Source: Cylicocyclus nassatus (taxonomy: Eukaryota; Nematoda; Chromadorea; Rhabditida; Strongylidae). Taken from it: a stretch of 64,000 bases of DNA. Location of the stretch: contig CATQJL010000001.1 in NCBI GenBank assembly GCA_958299035.1, forward strand, positions 105,967,661 to 106,031,660, written 5' to 3'. A model generated the notes under the pieces. It did not search any database and was not told the DNA's origin. It saw only the letters and a program-made list of their open reading frames with translations. This document shows, one piece after another, positions 44,573 through 59,976 of the stretch (the stretch's first letter is position 1; each line of letters begins with the position of its first letter). The translations under genes and the position numbers were made by a program.

Positions 44573-47353
44573 TCAAGCAGATGAAGGCACATCAGATTCT
44601 TGTCCTGACGTTGACGGTGGAGCAGACGTAGACGGCTGACCAGATGTGGACGGTTGATCAGATGTGGAGGGATCAGCTCTACCAGATCTTAGGGACATGT
44701 ACTCGACCAAGATCTCCTTTCTCCAGATGTGCTCCACGGGAGTTTTGTAAGGAATTTCTTTCGGAATGTCGCTGAATTTTCGGACAATCGTGGTGGAACG
44801 CTCCACTATCCGTTCTCCACGCATCTCTGCTAGACGTAATTCATTCATGTGGAGAGTCGAAAGCATCACATAGGTCGGGTAGGTACTTATCGGCCTGAAA
44901 GCAAATTTATCTCTGCTGTGGTAGTATAGAGGGGGACTTTTTTACTCACAGGTAAATTTCCTTAGGGCAGTAAACCCTGTCTAATGCGTTTTTGCTCTCA
45001 CATTGACTAGTCCCCCCAAAAGGGCTCATCCTAGTAAGGTCTTCTTGAAGCTCTTTTTGCAATACTAATGCTTTCAGTTTGTCATGGGCTTGACTGCCAA
45101 GCGCGATGATCGGCTTTTGCCCTTGTGGCCATTCTCGGTGGTCACATCTTGTTATTGGGCCAGTGTTGACGTCCTAAAGCTCTTCTATTGTTGGTTTCTC
45201 AAAGCTTAGTGGTTTTACCTGGTTCCATTCGTGGATGCCCGCCAGGTGATAAAGGCATGTGTTGAATATGTGTCTTGTAAGCTGAGCATTTTGTGCTCGT
45301 GCCCCTTCTCTGACAGCATGATATAAGTGTGCCTTGAGGGGGCTTATCCAATCCTTCAGGTTAATGCAGTCCTTCAGCCTGATAATCTGAAATATTAATT
45401 CTGTAGTAGCATTTTCTGATTAAAACTAAATGTTACCGGTCGAAGATGGTTGTGGATTCGTTTGTTTATATGCCAGGGATCCAAATACCACTGGATATTG
45501 GTGTTAAAATCCGAGTTAAACTGGCGTATTTCGTTTCCGTACATTGCGCTACGATCGGTGGAGACGGAACGGAGTGTGATATTCCTTGAATGGAACCAGC
45601 GCAATAGTCGACGAAATCCTTCTTTCTCCATTCTCCCGCTGATACCTCCTAAAATGACCTTGAAGTAGATTTAGGGAGTGAGGGGAATTGGCGTTACCAG
45701 TTTCGGATTTGTGCAGGACTTCGGTGTGCACGCACAGATTTGTCTTCAGGTCCACTGCCAATACCTTGCAGAATGCGGCAGTATGTCCACGTGAGTCGTA
45801 CGCTCCATCCACTGCTATGTCCCAAGCTCCCGGTTGACCTTCAGCCTGAATGATTAGCGACATGATTAATAATATATGATTCCACACTTCTCTTACCTCG
45901 TAGGTAGACTCGATTACTTGGATGACCAGCTCTTCACGTTTGTCGTATACATCCTTGATCACTGGTCGCATTTCTTCAAACATTTCGTAAAAAATGGTTT
46001 TTCCTGGCAAGGCCACGTTGACTTCCTTTGCCCACTGGAGTTGCTTCTATAACATTTTTCTTGTCTTTGCAGTATTTTTTATAAGAAAGAAACCACTACA
46101 CTTATGCGCGTTCCCGTCGTGACGTTTGCTACGCAACTTATCACATTCCCAATGAACACTTTTTCATGCGGGGTTGGACCGAGTCTGTCCTGTCCTTCCC
46201 ATCTTCTTGTCTCCGTTGTTGAACCAGCGGTTGTATAGTAAATGACAGGAGCAGACGCGAATCCTTTGAGCCAAACACCTTCTGTGGAAGCGTTCTCGCT
46301 ACATTCACACCGACTTAGGTGGAAAAGCTCAAGAAGCTTTTTTCCTGGGACAAGAAAATATTTGTTGAGATCTTCTTCCTCAGTTTTTTTTCGCGGCCTC
46401 GTGTCTTCGCTGCCAGATGTCGATGGTTGTTTTTCGGGCGAGATCTGATAGGAACTGCTCTGAACAATCAAAAAGAGTATTGATAATGTGCTGAGAAAGT
46501 ACTGACCGAAGTTTTTGCAGGCGACTCTGATTCTTTTGATAGTTGTTTCTCCGGGGAGACGAAAAGGCTGCTCTAAATTGCAAGTTTATCAGCATCAAAT
46601 GCGATTGCTATCACCAGTGGTAGCAAATGATTCCTCTCTACTGAATTCTGACCGATGTTTTCTCAGATCCAGGATCTTCTTGTCCCGCTGGCGCAGCGGG
46701 TGCTACATCCATTGGTTGACCGAGGAGTTCGGAAGCGTGCACTTCCTCTCTCGCTTCCTAAATGTTCTAATTAGGTTTGGGAATTGGCTCAGTTAGGGCA
46801 TACTTCTCCTTGCTGCTGTGGGATTGCAACTCCAAAATTCCAGCCATCAGGACCGAAATACTTTCTGAGATATGTGCTTACATAAGTGTACACATCTTTG
46901 GTACTGACCACGGTACTTTCCTACAACGTTATTTTGTTCCCGGCTGTTTTTTTATTGTAGACTAACCGAAAATGTCCTTATCGTTGCATTCAAGAAGTCT
47001 GGAATGTCTGAGGGGATGTCTGTTTCCAAAAGATATGATTTGCCTTCTGCTGTTTTCGACAGACTTACACCCCTCGCCATCATTTCTGCCAGAAGGTACT
47101 GAGCCTGTACGCAAAAAGTTTTTTTTGGCATATGGGATAAGTGACTTACAGCATTTATAGAGTGGGTGATGCAGATAAATTTTTGTGTCTCTTGAAACGT
47201 CACAAAGCAGTGTTCCACTAGTTCGTGTTCGATAGACGTGTAGATTTGCAAAGTCGAGAACAAAATTGCGTTGTGGATGTTGCTCCGAGATGAGCGTGAT
47301 GCCAGTTTTTCGTAAACCATATTCCCGCATATCATACATGACCTTCTGTGCAT
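44573..47353 (-). CDS. THAP-like/DDE transposase, Kolobok-like, 11 exons, 698 aa
   Basis: Predicted DNA transposase. Minus-strand exons: 47150-47353, 46967-47104, 46653-46757, 46507-46572, 46100-46459, 45897-46046, 45698-45845, 45437-45648, 45219-45386, 44950-45173 and 44573-44894. They total 2097 nt, exactly 699 codons, with no in-frame stop and GT-AG ends throughout. Residues 6-64 form C-x2-C-x51-C-x2-H, the spacing and N-terminal place of a THAP finger. The DDE-type core shows DIAVDGAYDSRGH (about 350-362), VSTDRSAMYG (about 419-428), YLDPWHINKRI (about 445-455) and GTSQCESKNALD (about 570-581). The C-terminus has a Ser/Thr/Pro-rich tail with repeats of PSTS-x-Q. An intact frame over 11 exons suggests recent activity. 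Superfamily assignment is by motif memory and by the TTAA target. Confidence 0.82.
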
Positions 47354-48750
47354 TTTTGCAACTGCCTAAATTACTTTCTGCTCACATGCGAATTCGCGAG
47401 AAACGTAGTGACATTGGAGGTAGTCATTGTCTTGTTACCACACGACCCAGAGCACAATTGTCAAAACTTTTACATGGAATTCAGATTCGATTCTGTGATA
47501 ATGTGATGAGCATTTTTAGGCATCAGAAATGAGCAGGGACGCGGCTTCTATCAAGGATTGGTCCACGCACGTCGTCACATTCAAGAGCTTTTGTATCAGC
47601 TTCCAAGAGTGAAAAGAATATCTTGAGTGACTATGAAAGCAATAAAAACTTCATACTAAACTTCCTCGAACACCTTGTACTCTCATCTTTGATAAAAACT
47701 TCGCCAAGACAATGTTGAGCTCAGGAGTGGCTTTGCCGTACAGCTTGAGTGACTTAATTGTAATGGACATACAGAGTGAATTCTTTGAATGTAGCTCGTG
47801 CCAAAACTGTGATTTTTGACAGGTTTGGTACTGTATACATTAGAGTAAACTGAGCGCAAGCAAGGCCCATCTTTCGCCTAGCCTTTTTCGTTTGCGACAT
47901 GTAAAAAATTTCAAAAAATTTGGAAAGAAGCATGTTTTGGCATGAGTAAGACGAGTCAAAAAAGTGGCGCTTTTTCTCCCTTGCTCACGAGTTTTTCGGG
48001 CAGCGACTATGGTTCGCAACAGACCGGAAACACTTTTCGCATCTTTGCCTTTCCACAGACGACACGTAAATATGTCGATCATGCATGTGAGAGCACTGCT
48101 GTGTCAAAATGGACGATTCTGAAGGGAAAATTGTAGGAGGTTCTGACTTCTAGTTTCTTCCTTGGTCGCCACTTTTATATAGCACGGTGCCGTTGTCGTA
48201 GCCAAAAAGTTGTTCAGTCTAATGGATGTACGACCATCCGAAAAGAGTGTATGCCAAGATGAACAATAGCTGGAAATAAGCATACTGTACTCGTGCGATT
48301 GTCAATATGCCGCGCCTAAAGTCTTATTTTTGTTCTTCACTGGGTTGAAAATGGTGTCCAACAGTAAGAATAAGGCGGTACCGAGCTCCCACCGTTTTTT
48401 CCAAAATTTTGAATATCATCAGAGCGTAAATATAGAACCTAGAGAATATTTGACCTACGCAACGCATATGGCTGGCACAATCTATCGTTCATGTTGGCTG
48501 CCCCCCTGTTGTTGATGATAGTGATCCATGTTCTTACATTTTTCAATCGTACTGTCACCTACATTCTCAAAGTTTACCATGCAAAACAAAATTCTTCTAT
48601 GCGTTTTATTTCAGACCAGTTTTATACAAAAAAACTTTTGGTGCAACACAAATTTCAAAACAACTTAGCATATACAGTGAAAAGAAACAGGAGATCAAGA
48701 AAAAACAGGAAGCACAAGAAGACCGCCACTCTTTGGCTTCTTTCTGCGTG
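47354..48750. other. Interior of the TTAA transposon, no gene recognised
   Basis: Between the transposase start and the end of the acetyltransferase remnant. It should contain the transposase promoter on the minus strand. No conserved frame is seen. Confidence 0.45.
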
Positions 48751-50673
<1,923 letters not shown>

Positions 50674-51213
50674 CTGGAACATTGCAAAGAATTCTTCACA
50701 CAAAGTTACAGAATGATACCGAGGAAGGTAATTACCAAAAACATGAAATGCTCCAAATGAGTCAAGGATTTTACAAAAGCAAAGGTGATAACGCTATAAA
50801 TGAAATATCAACTGACAAAGAAAGGATAAAATACTCCAACAAGTGACTGATATACATTATATTTTGCTCTTGACCCCTTTCCCTGGAATTTGATAAGCGA
50901 AACAGTCAGAAAAAGACAAGTAAACACGAGAACTTAGCAAAAAAAAGCGTAGAATGGTTTTTCCCAACGAGCTGCCAGCTTACGGTCAGCGCCGCACACT
51001 CAAAACCGCAAAGGGTGCATGGTTGGAGGGGAAATCCCTCGATGGGCGGGGTCCTCCGATCGTGGCGTCACTCTCCCCACTTCCGGAGCGATTTTCTCGC
51101 TTCCGATTGGACGAAATGCGCCCGCGATCGGGCTGCGGGACATGTCAAGGGGGCTACTTCTGCGCGGCAGTGAAATCTCATAACCCCCCACCTAACCCGG
51201 ACACTGCCTTTAA

Positions 51214-52395
51214 CAGGGGCTCGATGTCATTTATTTGGATTTGTCTAAGGCATTCGATAAAGTGAATCATATGGTACTTTTGTCAAAATTAGAGAGTCTT
51301 GGTTTGAGCGGAAATCTTTTGAAATGGCTGAAATCTTATTTGAACAATGATGGTGTGAGTAGGGCACCAGTTTTCGGAGCGATTTAACTGTCAAGCGGTG
51401 TTCCACAAGGGGCAGTGCTTTCTCCCTTGCTTTTTCTGGTGTATAATGCCGAGCTTCCTAGCATTTTGAAAACATCAACAAATATGTATAACAGTTCAAA
51501 TGTGTGCAGATGATATAAAAATTTGATTTTATAATGCGGAAAATAAGGCTGAAGTCAGATGGGCATTGAAAGAATCCCTTGAGAAAATGATGCAGGGCGG
51601 CTTATTCAAGTATTCCTATCAATTTTAAAAAAAGTTTTGTCATGCATTTTGGAGACCTTGAAAATCCAGTCTATGAGGTAAATGGAAACAAACTGAGAAA
51701 CTGTTCCATTGCCAAAGATTTGGGTGTTTTGATTGATTGCAATTTGGATTTTTCTGCTCATATTGATAATGTAGTGAATAAAGCTTGTTCGGTTTTGTTT
51801 GCGATTTTTCGTTGCGTACATACCGACAACCCGATGATCCTCGAACGTCTCTACCAAGCTTACGTGTTGCCTCATTTGGAATATTGCTCTGTAATATGGA
51901 ATCCTTATTGAAGAAAAATATTTTGAAGCTGGAAAAAGCCCAACAAACTTTCACTCGTATTTTGTACCTGAGGTCGTACAAAACTCAATTCCATTGATAT
52001 GCCGAGCTGAAAATTGCCTCAAGTTTTTGGCAATGAAAGGTTTAGAACATAGACGAATATATTTTACATTTTGGTTTTCGGTTTCTGCATAAAGATTTGA
52101 GACTTGCCCCAAGTAAGTGCTGGATTTTTAGACCTACAAACAGATACGGTGGGTTTAAAGTGCTGGATTTTTAGACCTACAAACAGATACGGTGGGTTTA
52201 ACATTTATTATTAACTTATTTACAGGAAGCGTTTTCGTTGGGTTTATAATAGTTTGTTTTACAAAATCCCTCGATGGCTTAGACTATTACCAGAAACTGC
52301 ACTGCAAACTTCATCTGCAAACGTATTCAAGCGTAAAATCAATACAATTGACTTATCCCTCCTACTGAGACAATCTGAGAATGGATAGGATTTCT
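51214..52395 (+). mobile_element. CR1-like LINE, 3' part of reverse transcriptase
   Basis: It resumes [60 protein letters not shown] (RT block 4) and CADDIKI (a decayed F/YxDD region). Then follow NCSIAKDLGVLIDCNLDFSA, YQAYVLPHLEYCSVIWNPY and a C-terminal SSANVFKRKINTIDLS stretch. Several stops and frameshifts show it is dead. A ~41-bp tandem duplication lies at about 52122-52202. The junction to the left half is explained by insertion of the TTAA transposon. Confidence 0.75.
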
Positions 52396-52598
52396 CTTTT
52401 GCTGCAAGTGCTGACTTTTATAGCTTTTTGAGTTATTAATCTACTTGAACGTTATTGTTGCACTACTAACACATATCCTAGTTTGTCTCAGGAAGTCACT
52501 TTTGCTTGGAAGCTACTTTGGATTTTACGCAATATTCTTCCAAGCCATCCTGTTTTATAAACTTTTACTTGTTTCTCATGGTAACTATTATAGTTAGA

Positions 52599-52682
52599 AC
52601 CGAATATTCGTGTTCGAATAATTTATTCAAAATATTCGACTATTCGAATATTCGAATAGTCGAATATTCAAGAAATCAATTA
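52599..52682. repeat. TATTCGAATA array, left part
   Basis: Degenerate repeats of ATTCGAATA/TATTCGACT. It continues on the other side of a TA-flanked insertion at 53171-53350. A larger array is at 57430-57680. Confidence 0.7.
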
Positions 52683-53170
52683 CCCTAATTTCCAGAGTGT
52701 AGCGCACCTATGTATAAGGCGCACCTGCCCCGCGCGAAAGCGCGGAAAGCGTAGAAAGCGTAGAAAAAAGCTTAGAAACCACCAGGGGAGGAAGAAGAAA
52801 GGGACCGCGGCTTGAACTGATTGCTGAATGGGTACTTCAAAGTTTCCAAGAAGTCAGCGTCGATTTTATCTCAAATGGATTTAATGAAGCCTTGACAACA
52901 GATATAGACTTAAACCATCTCAATAATAGCCTTAACTCAATGAATTTCGAAGGTAGTAACAGTACGGGTGTTTGAGTCTTTGCTTTTTGTTGTGCTGAAT
53001 GTAATAAAAAATTTGTTTCAAAACAACTCATGATTACAAGAAATTCAACTGCAGAAAATAGTGAAAAGTCAGCACTTGGCGGCCTTCGCGACGTCGCACG
53101 TCGCTCGCGGCGTCGCAAATGAGGCCGCGCGCGGTGCACGAAAATGCGCCTTATACTCTGGAAATTAGGG
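52683..53170. mobile_element. TA-flanked TIR element inside the TATTCGAA array
   Basis: Ends CCCTAATTTCCAGAGT and ACTCTGGAAATTAGGG, with TA on both sides (52681-52682, 53171-53172). 488 bp. Subterminal GCGCC and GCGCGCGG blocks. No transposase is seen; a 100-codon minus-strand ORF is not convincing. Confidence 0.7.
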
Positions 53171-53350
53171 TATTCGATTATTCATATGGAACAAATGAAA
53201 AAGGCCTGTATTCGAATAATTCGTTCATTCGGTGACTTGGAAAAATGAGTTACTCGAATATTTGTTTATTCGAGGAATTTTAAAGGACAGATATTCGAAT
53301 AGTCGAATATTCGAGCCAACTTGAAAGGCAGTCATTTGAATATTCGACTA
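53171..53350. repeat. TATTCGAATA array, right part
   Basis: Same degenerate TATTCGAA units as 52599-52682; a TTAA MITE begins at 53356. Confidence 0.65.
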
Positions 53351-53355
53351 TTCAA

Positions 53356-53810
53356 AGGCAGTGTTCGGGCAAAAACTCGATTTTGAGATTTTGTGCTTAC
53401 TTGGGCCTGTTCGCTACGCTGAATCCGAAAATGCACATTGGAGAGCGCGAAAATAACGAAAAACGGTTCTAACATAGGAGGGAAATGAGCAGGTGGGCGG
53501 GGTCCTCCCCACTGCGAATTCACGTTCCCGGCTTCCGGAGCGACCTTCTCGCTTCCGGTTTCAAGTCAATCATTCGCACTTGGCCGGTAGCGATGTCAGA
53601 ACGGCTAGCGAAATCGAGAAAATCGCTCCGGGAGCTGGGAGCGTGAAATCGCACTGGGGAAAGCCCCGCCCACCTGCTGATTTCCCTCCTATATTAGAGC
53701 CCTGTTTCGCCGTTTTCGCGCTTTCCAATGTGGATTTTCGGATTCAGCATGGCGAATAGGCCCGTATAAGCACAAAATCTCAAAATCGAGTTTTTGCCCG
53801 GACACTGCCT
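53356..53810. mobile_element. AGGCAGTGTTCGGGC MITE, best small relative of the 9.93 kb element
   Basis: Inverted arms of about 110 bp: CAAAAACTCGATTTTGAGAT and its complement. TCAA and TTAA flank it. The left arm matches 41277-41400, and internal GGGCGGGGTCCTCC and CTTCCGGAGCGA match the right end of the large element near 51050. Confidence 0.78.
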
Positions 53811-54100
53811 TTAAGAACATTCGGTGTCAAAGGAGAACTTCAGTTGTTCTACACTGAGTACAAGTATGTCCCCGATCTGTCAATTACAAAAATGAATTAT
53901 CATATGACAGAATGGCTAACAAATTTTCCTTTTTAAGGCAAGAGTCGCGAGTCGTGCCATAGCATAGTGATGGCAATTCTTATGCGTAATTCATTTGAAG
54001 TGCTGAACTATCTTCTTAAAATTGCGTCGAAGAAGTTAAGTGCAACAGTATGCGGAAATACCTCCAAGCTCTAAACTGGGTGAAGAAGCAAAGCCGTCAT

Positions 54101-54240
54101 TAGGGTTGTTTCATACTGCAGTCGCTGCAGCGATTGCAGTCAAATCGGCGCGGGCAAAAGATATCGATCGATGACTGCCGTTGCTGCAGCGACTGCAGCA
54201 ACGGCAGTCAATCGATCGATATCTTATGAAACAACTCTTA
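54101..54240. mobile_element. Hairpin MITE (TAGGGTTGTTTCATA ends)
   Basis: TAGGGTTGTTTCATA is mirrored by TATGAAACAACTCTTA. Inner blocks GCAGTCGCTGCAGCGA and GATATCGATCGAT are also palindromic. Confidence 0.65.
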
Positions 54241-54810
54241 GGCGCCCCCTAGCGGACCACTGGTCCTCATACAGCTTGCATAAGCATATGAAGGACCAGC
54301 AGTGCAGCAAGTATAAGCAACATTCATTCTTTCATGTCGAAATCTTCACTTGCTTTGCCAGCCTAATTACCGCTCGCATGTCAAAATACCCCTGAAAGAT
54401 ATATTACAGCGCAAGGCCAGAGCAAGGCGGTAGTGAGGACCTGAGCCGCTTGACTTGTGGCGGCAGCCTATATCAGTTATCAGTCACTATACTCAAATCG
54501 GATGCCCTTATAGTCAGGAGGCGTAAAAAACTAGCGTTAGATTGTTGCAAAGTTCGTAGAGGAATAATACTTCGAGTAGGCGTGCACGTTGCACAATAAT
54601 TATTTTGAACCTGAGTAAAAGCTATGGAAGATCCCTTACAACAAAGTATACCTCAAAAATACAATTGAAACAACTGTGTGGGAATTCATTCCTACGCAGA
54701 AACTGTGAAACTCAGTGATTGAGAGTTCCCGACAAGTATTAGCTTATGAGCTAATATGCAGATTTCCATGAGTTTTCTTTTTCTGGATTTAAATGAGCAC
54801 AGAAGTACTA
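54241..54810. other. No gene recognised
   Basis: Unique sequence between two small transposon-like elements. Confidence 0.45.
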
Positions 54811-55680
54811 GGTTGTCCCGAAAGTTTTGTCCGTTTTTTTTCATCGCTCACTAGAACTCGTAGAACATCAATCCATAGACGACTTAGGTACGATTTGATT
54901 CAGATTTTTATCTTCTTTCTTACAGCTATATTTGCTTTCTGATCTACTGTCTTTGCAATGTTATCGCCACGCTTTCTAAGCAGCTTAGAGTAACGCCAAG
55001 CCTTTATAGAATTTTAAATTTTTATCCTGATGTATTCAATAAGCGCTGATTATTCTTATGTAGAACAAGCCTTTGGCTACATTGTACCCATTTTAGATTA
55101 CATGAGCCATGTTTAGCAAGCTCGTTATAATTATTTGTTTGATAAAAACTGCGGCTTTTTGATTACGTTTACCACGTAAAAGTAACGAAAATTCCAAAAA
55201 GCTGCTTTTTCAAAGCAAATTGAACTTGGTTATGTAGCATAAATAATGTTTGATAAGAATCGTATTTCAATTCGCAAAATCTCTAGAAGCTTTCGTGTAT
55301 TTGCTGCAGTTACGTGTTTTATGACTTTGCCAAAAATCGAGACTTCCGAAGAAATAATTTTTTTGAAACTAAAAACAGCAAATTAAGAGAATCTAAAAAT
55401 ATTGCCTTGTAATCCGAGAGTTGCTCTATTTGACTCATACTTAGTTCTTTCCGAAACTTTGGAATGAAATTCAAAAAAATAGCCTAACTTTGAGCAGATA
55501 AAATTGACGGATGGAGAATTTTGTCAATTTTCAAAGGAAGCATACAAGATTATGGTTCGAAAATACATTCTTAAAAAGAGAAGGAAAAGCTGCATCGAAT
55601 GCATGTTCAAACGCATTCAGTTCTTTATTGTGCGTGGTTTAATAGTGGTTTAAAGAAACGGACAAAACAACTGGGATAAC
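54811..55680. mobile_element. Mariner-like element without visible transposase
   Basis: The left end GGTTGTCCCGAAAGTTTTGT continues CCGTTT. The inverted right end is GTTATCCCAGTTGTTTTGTC, also followed by CGTTT. These resemble mariner termini; a TA precedes the left end. The 0.8 kb interior has no open transposase frame. Confidence 0.5.
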
Positions 55681-57429
55681 AGCAGAGGTCTAATTCTATT
55701 ACTTTAGGCCTTCCTCGTGCTCCTCCAGTGTTAGTCTTAGAACTCACGCAATGCTGAACATCACGAATAGATTACAAACAACTACCCAATTCAAAAGGTT
55801 TTCATATTAAATCTTTAGCTTTGGGAAGAAGTTCTATGTAGCTTCGGGAGAAAGTTCCGTGAGGAAGAATAAATGCGGACTCAAAACGATTGCTAAGAAA
55901 GGCCTAATGCCATCTTAAAAGACCATGAACACCACACCTTCGATAGTCTAGAGACAGGGCGTTAAAAGTAAAGGTTGTTTGAACATCTGACGTCAAAAGT
56001 AGTGAAGGTTGATTGAAGAAGATCAGAGAAGAGAATATGACGTAAAACAGATATAAAAAGCGAAAGAAACTGCTGAAAACAGGATAAAAACGCTGCTAAG
56101 AGGAAATCTGATTTTCCATTTGGCGGAGGCTTTTCGAAGTGCAAGTTTTCGCTCCGGGACCAGCAATTCGCAACACGGGGTTTGATTTTTAATGCGTTCT
56201 TTGAATTTTTACCCCGCAAAGACGTTCCTGTTTCCTGGACGTTGCCTGGATTGTTGCGCTTATGAGCAATAATCGCAAAAAATCGATGCGAAAGCACTGA
56301 AACAGAACAAGGTAAAGAAAAACGCACTTCCTACGATTTTTTCCAGAAAATTCCACCATAATCGAAGAGGTAAGGGCTGGGTGGTTGTCTGCATTATGAT
56401 CACAAGTAAGATCTATAGAATGCACGAAAAAACCGAGTGAAATTAGTTAAACTAGGAGAAAAACAAGAGATTTTCGAAAACAAGGTTTTTGCCGGATTTC
56501 TCGATTAAACAAAAAATGTGGTTCTGGGACGTTGTCAGCGTGAAAAGAGAGATCAAGAGCTTCAAAATGATACATAGCTTGCTAAAATTGGGTTCGAAAC
56601 AGCGAAGAAAAGAATACCAGAGAATACGCCCCGCGTTTGGGGTAGCGAGGTAGCGCGCAGCGCGCGGAGACGCGGACGAGCAGCGGAGACAGACCAGAGC
56701 CGACGGGGCATTTGGCCCTGGTCGTAGATCTCCGCGGAGTCTCAACGAAGCCCTGCAACATTATATATCATTCTGATCGTCATGACACGACGAGGAGAAC
56801 TGACAACGTTCCACGCTTTGAAAATCACTCGTTAACGAAATAGACCAGCATTTTCGTGCGCAACTCTTTGCGAAAGAGTTAAGCGCAGTTTCTCGTTTTT
56901 ATTCAACTCCAATAGCTTTCTTAAACTTCTAAAACTCGATTTTGTTCGAATGAGAGGATAACTGAGGAATTTTGTCTTGAATTCTGGCGAAAACCTCACA
57001 GAAACCTTCTTTTTAAGGTAAAAAAGGCTATGAGAATTCTCGCTTTCGCTGAGATAACCTAAAGATATTATCCCCTGTATTTGCATCATTAACATTCGTT
57101 CCGTTATAGTCAGGATAATAACATCCGGGGCGAAGTCCCGGATGACTTCCGTTTTTTCCAGGTGAATGTTGTGTGCTCCCATAGCCCTTAAAGTGAAGGT
57201 TACCAGAGTACGTGGTTCTATGTATAGAGGGTTTGATAAACACCTTGAACTACATGTTTGAGTGAAATTCTTCTGTTTCCTAGGTGGAACTCTGGCCAAC
57301 GGCAATAACCTGTCATCCTACCACTTGCTACACATTTAACTATCAGCTACAAGTCTAGATCAAATATAGCGTTAATTTTCTTCGCAGAAAACCGCAACAA
57401 AGAAAAACCAGCATTGTTTGAGGTGCTAG
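55681..57429. other. No gene recognised
   Basis: AT-rich with one GC-rich block at 56630-56740 (GCGCGCAGCGCGCGGAGACG). A minus-strand frame at 57040-57240 (FTLRAMGAHNIHLEKTEVI, RDFAPDVIILT) faintly recalls SGNH-type repeat proteins but is too weak to call. Confidence 0.4.
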
Positions 57430-57680
57430 TTAGTCGAATTATTTGAATAGTCGAATATTCGAATATATGTAATTATTCGATTAATCGAATACTCGAATGT
57501 TTGACCAACCCCATTTATTCGAGTCGTTCATTCAAATTTTGAAATGTAGCATTATTCGAATATTCCAATTCGAATAATTTGAAAATCGCAGATCGAATAA
57601 TATTTGTTATTTGTTCATTCGAATATTTTTCGAAAGCCGATTATTCGAAATTCACTCGTTCGACAAAATTTTTCGGTCGT
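57430..57680. repeat. TATTCGAATA degenerate array
   Basis: Dense ATTCGAATA, TTATTCGA and TCGAATATTCG units, as at 52599-53350. The repeat makes long ORFs meaningless here. Confidence 0.7.
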
Positions 57681-59640
57681 TTCAACTATAGTAGCTATGT
57701 AAGAGGAAGAGCTGAAATAGGTCCTCCGCCGAGCACGCATGGGTTCGCCCATTCGCTTTGGTGCTTCCTCCAGATTCGCTCAAAAGTGATTCGCTTATGG
57801 CTTTCGAACCATAATTTATGCTTTTGAATTAGTGGGCTAAGCTTGCTTTCTGAATTTGGATCCATTATGGCTGCTGGAGACACCGTCTATAATTTGCTGT
57901 TTTTCCTGTTTCGCTTTTTTTGCACTAACCACGTTCGTCAGGAGCATCTATGCACAAAAATAAATAAATAAATAAATTCAGGCCAAAAAGTAAGCAGAGA
58001 GTCAATTTCTGCGCAAAATTGGCGCCAAAAAGGTGTAACTTCGAACACGGTGAAGCGCTGAACCCAACATTGCGTAGTCGCTCATCTTGACGAATGAGCC
58101 TCATCTTACCGAGGTGTAAGCACGCTTCTGAGAGGCAAAACTCGATTTCTGACGCGCGAAAACTTTTGCTTGAAAGTTGCCATTATGTTTGCCTGGCGAC
58201 GTACTCATGCAGAAGCTGTCAGGCCTTTGCAAAGACGTATCTGCGGCATTGAAGTTATAACGCTTTGTCTGTAGTTCGGTTGCGCGCAGTGTATCTCACA
58301 TGACTTCAAATTTTACTGCTTTGAACTCCTCATCAAGTCAAATCTTACAAAACTTAGGAGTGCTAAAATTTTGAAGTATTGAGCGGTTCTCGGCTCAATC
58401 GAGTGGTCAGATGGGTCATGATCAGGCAGAGGGCACCACTGATTTTTGGAAAAAAGCGTCCAAGGCCGAACCAAAATCCTCAGAGTTGCGATGACGTTCA
58501 AGCTATGCGCATGAGTCTATCGTTGTACAGACGACGTGCTGAGCACGTGACAGAGCTCTTCGGGCATTAGAACTCAATTTCTGCGGCTCGAAAACTCTGA
58601 ATCGACACGTGTGTCGCTGGCTAGCCACGCGAGACTTTGAGGACGTGCGCGAGTCGGTTTGAGTGTTACCTCAAACTTGGGTGATTAAACCTTTATTAAG
58701 ACTAACAAATAACAAATAATGCGCAAAGGTGCTAAACTAGATCCTACAACTATTCTAAGTGCAATTACATGATAACTGCTGTTACTGTGATTACCTACTC
58801 GGTGTAGTGCGGAGAACCTATCGTGCAATGAGTCGTGCAGAGAAAAGGCTAAACTAATGACAAAGCGAAAAGGGACAGTGATCATCTCTAACCGCTAGCT
58901 TATATACAGCAAATACATAAACATGTTCATCAAATACATAAACATAATACAAAGAATGTCTGTGAAGCAAAGAGATAAAGCCTTGTTCCCATAACAACTA
59001 TCACATGCATTAGCTATCTGTGATTCTGTGATTCTGTGTTCCGTGTTGATTCTTCGCATTCCTGTGAAGATGTGACTGTGACTCACGGGTCAGTATAAAC
59101 TCGTCTACCTGGAGGTGAGATTGGGACTTGTCTATCAATATCAACGACTACGCAATGTTGACCCAAGCGCTTTTCACCGTAAACATTGCAACGGCTCGGC
59201 GAAGCCTAGACCTCCATCCAAGTCAAACAATTTTCAGTGAAAAATTCAAAGTTCAGTGAAAATGCAATTTTTTCAAACAATGCGACTTTTTACGCATTTT
59301 AGAGCAAAAAATGCAGTACGAATTTTCGTTTCAATGGCCGCAACTTCCAAGTGTAACAAATGTTACATATGTGTTGTATGTGTACAAAAAATTTCAGATT
59401 CAAAAACATAGTACCGATTGAAAACGAGAGTTGGCTTTATAGCTGTAACCAGTCTTGGCCCGTTTTTTTTGACTTTTCCAATTTTTCTCCGGCCAAAATC
59501 AATGAATTTGGGAGCTGTTTTGGTCAATGATATGACGTTAGTCTGCACACAGAACGGTGGTTTTCCAGACAATTTTGAGCAAGAGAGGGTAAATTACAGT
59601 GATTTAGGGTGGCTTATAGCTATGGCCAGCACTGTTTAAG
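57681..59640. other. No gene recognised
   Basis: Mixed sequence with short ORFs on both strands; no motif, exon chain or repeat ends identified. Confidence 0.4.
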
Positions 59641-59976
59641 ATCCGCGAAGTATTCGCACATGCTTCGTATCCAGTCTCTAACAATTCTGTTGCTGTCGTT
59701 TGACATCTTCCTTGAAGTCCAGAATACATTCCCACACTTTGTGCATCGTACTTTCCTCACCAAATCAGAAGTACTTAACGCATGTGCTCTTGGTGTCGCC
59801 GGAAGTTTTGTGAAAGGAATACCATTACCAGTATGATTGTTGTAAAAAGCAGGGACCGTGCTCGAGGCTACTATAACATGTCTAGGAGGTGCTTTTGAGA
59901 AAGGAAGCTTGTTTGGCGGATGTGTCGAAGTCGGAATCTGAAAATGACGATCGAGTTTTCTTCTCCAGTAGTTGCT

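Noticed and set aside
57028..57305. Frame resembling SGNH-hydrolase-like repeat proteins (FAPDVIILT)
   Set aside because: Too short and lacking the catalytic GxND block; resemblance is weak.
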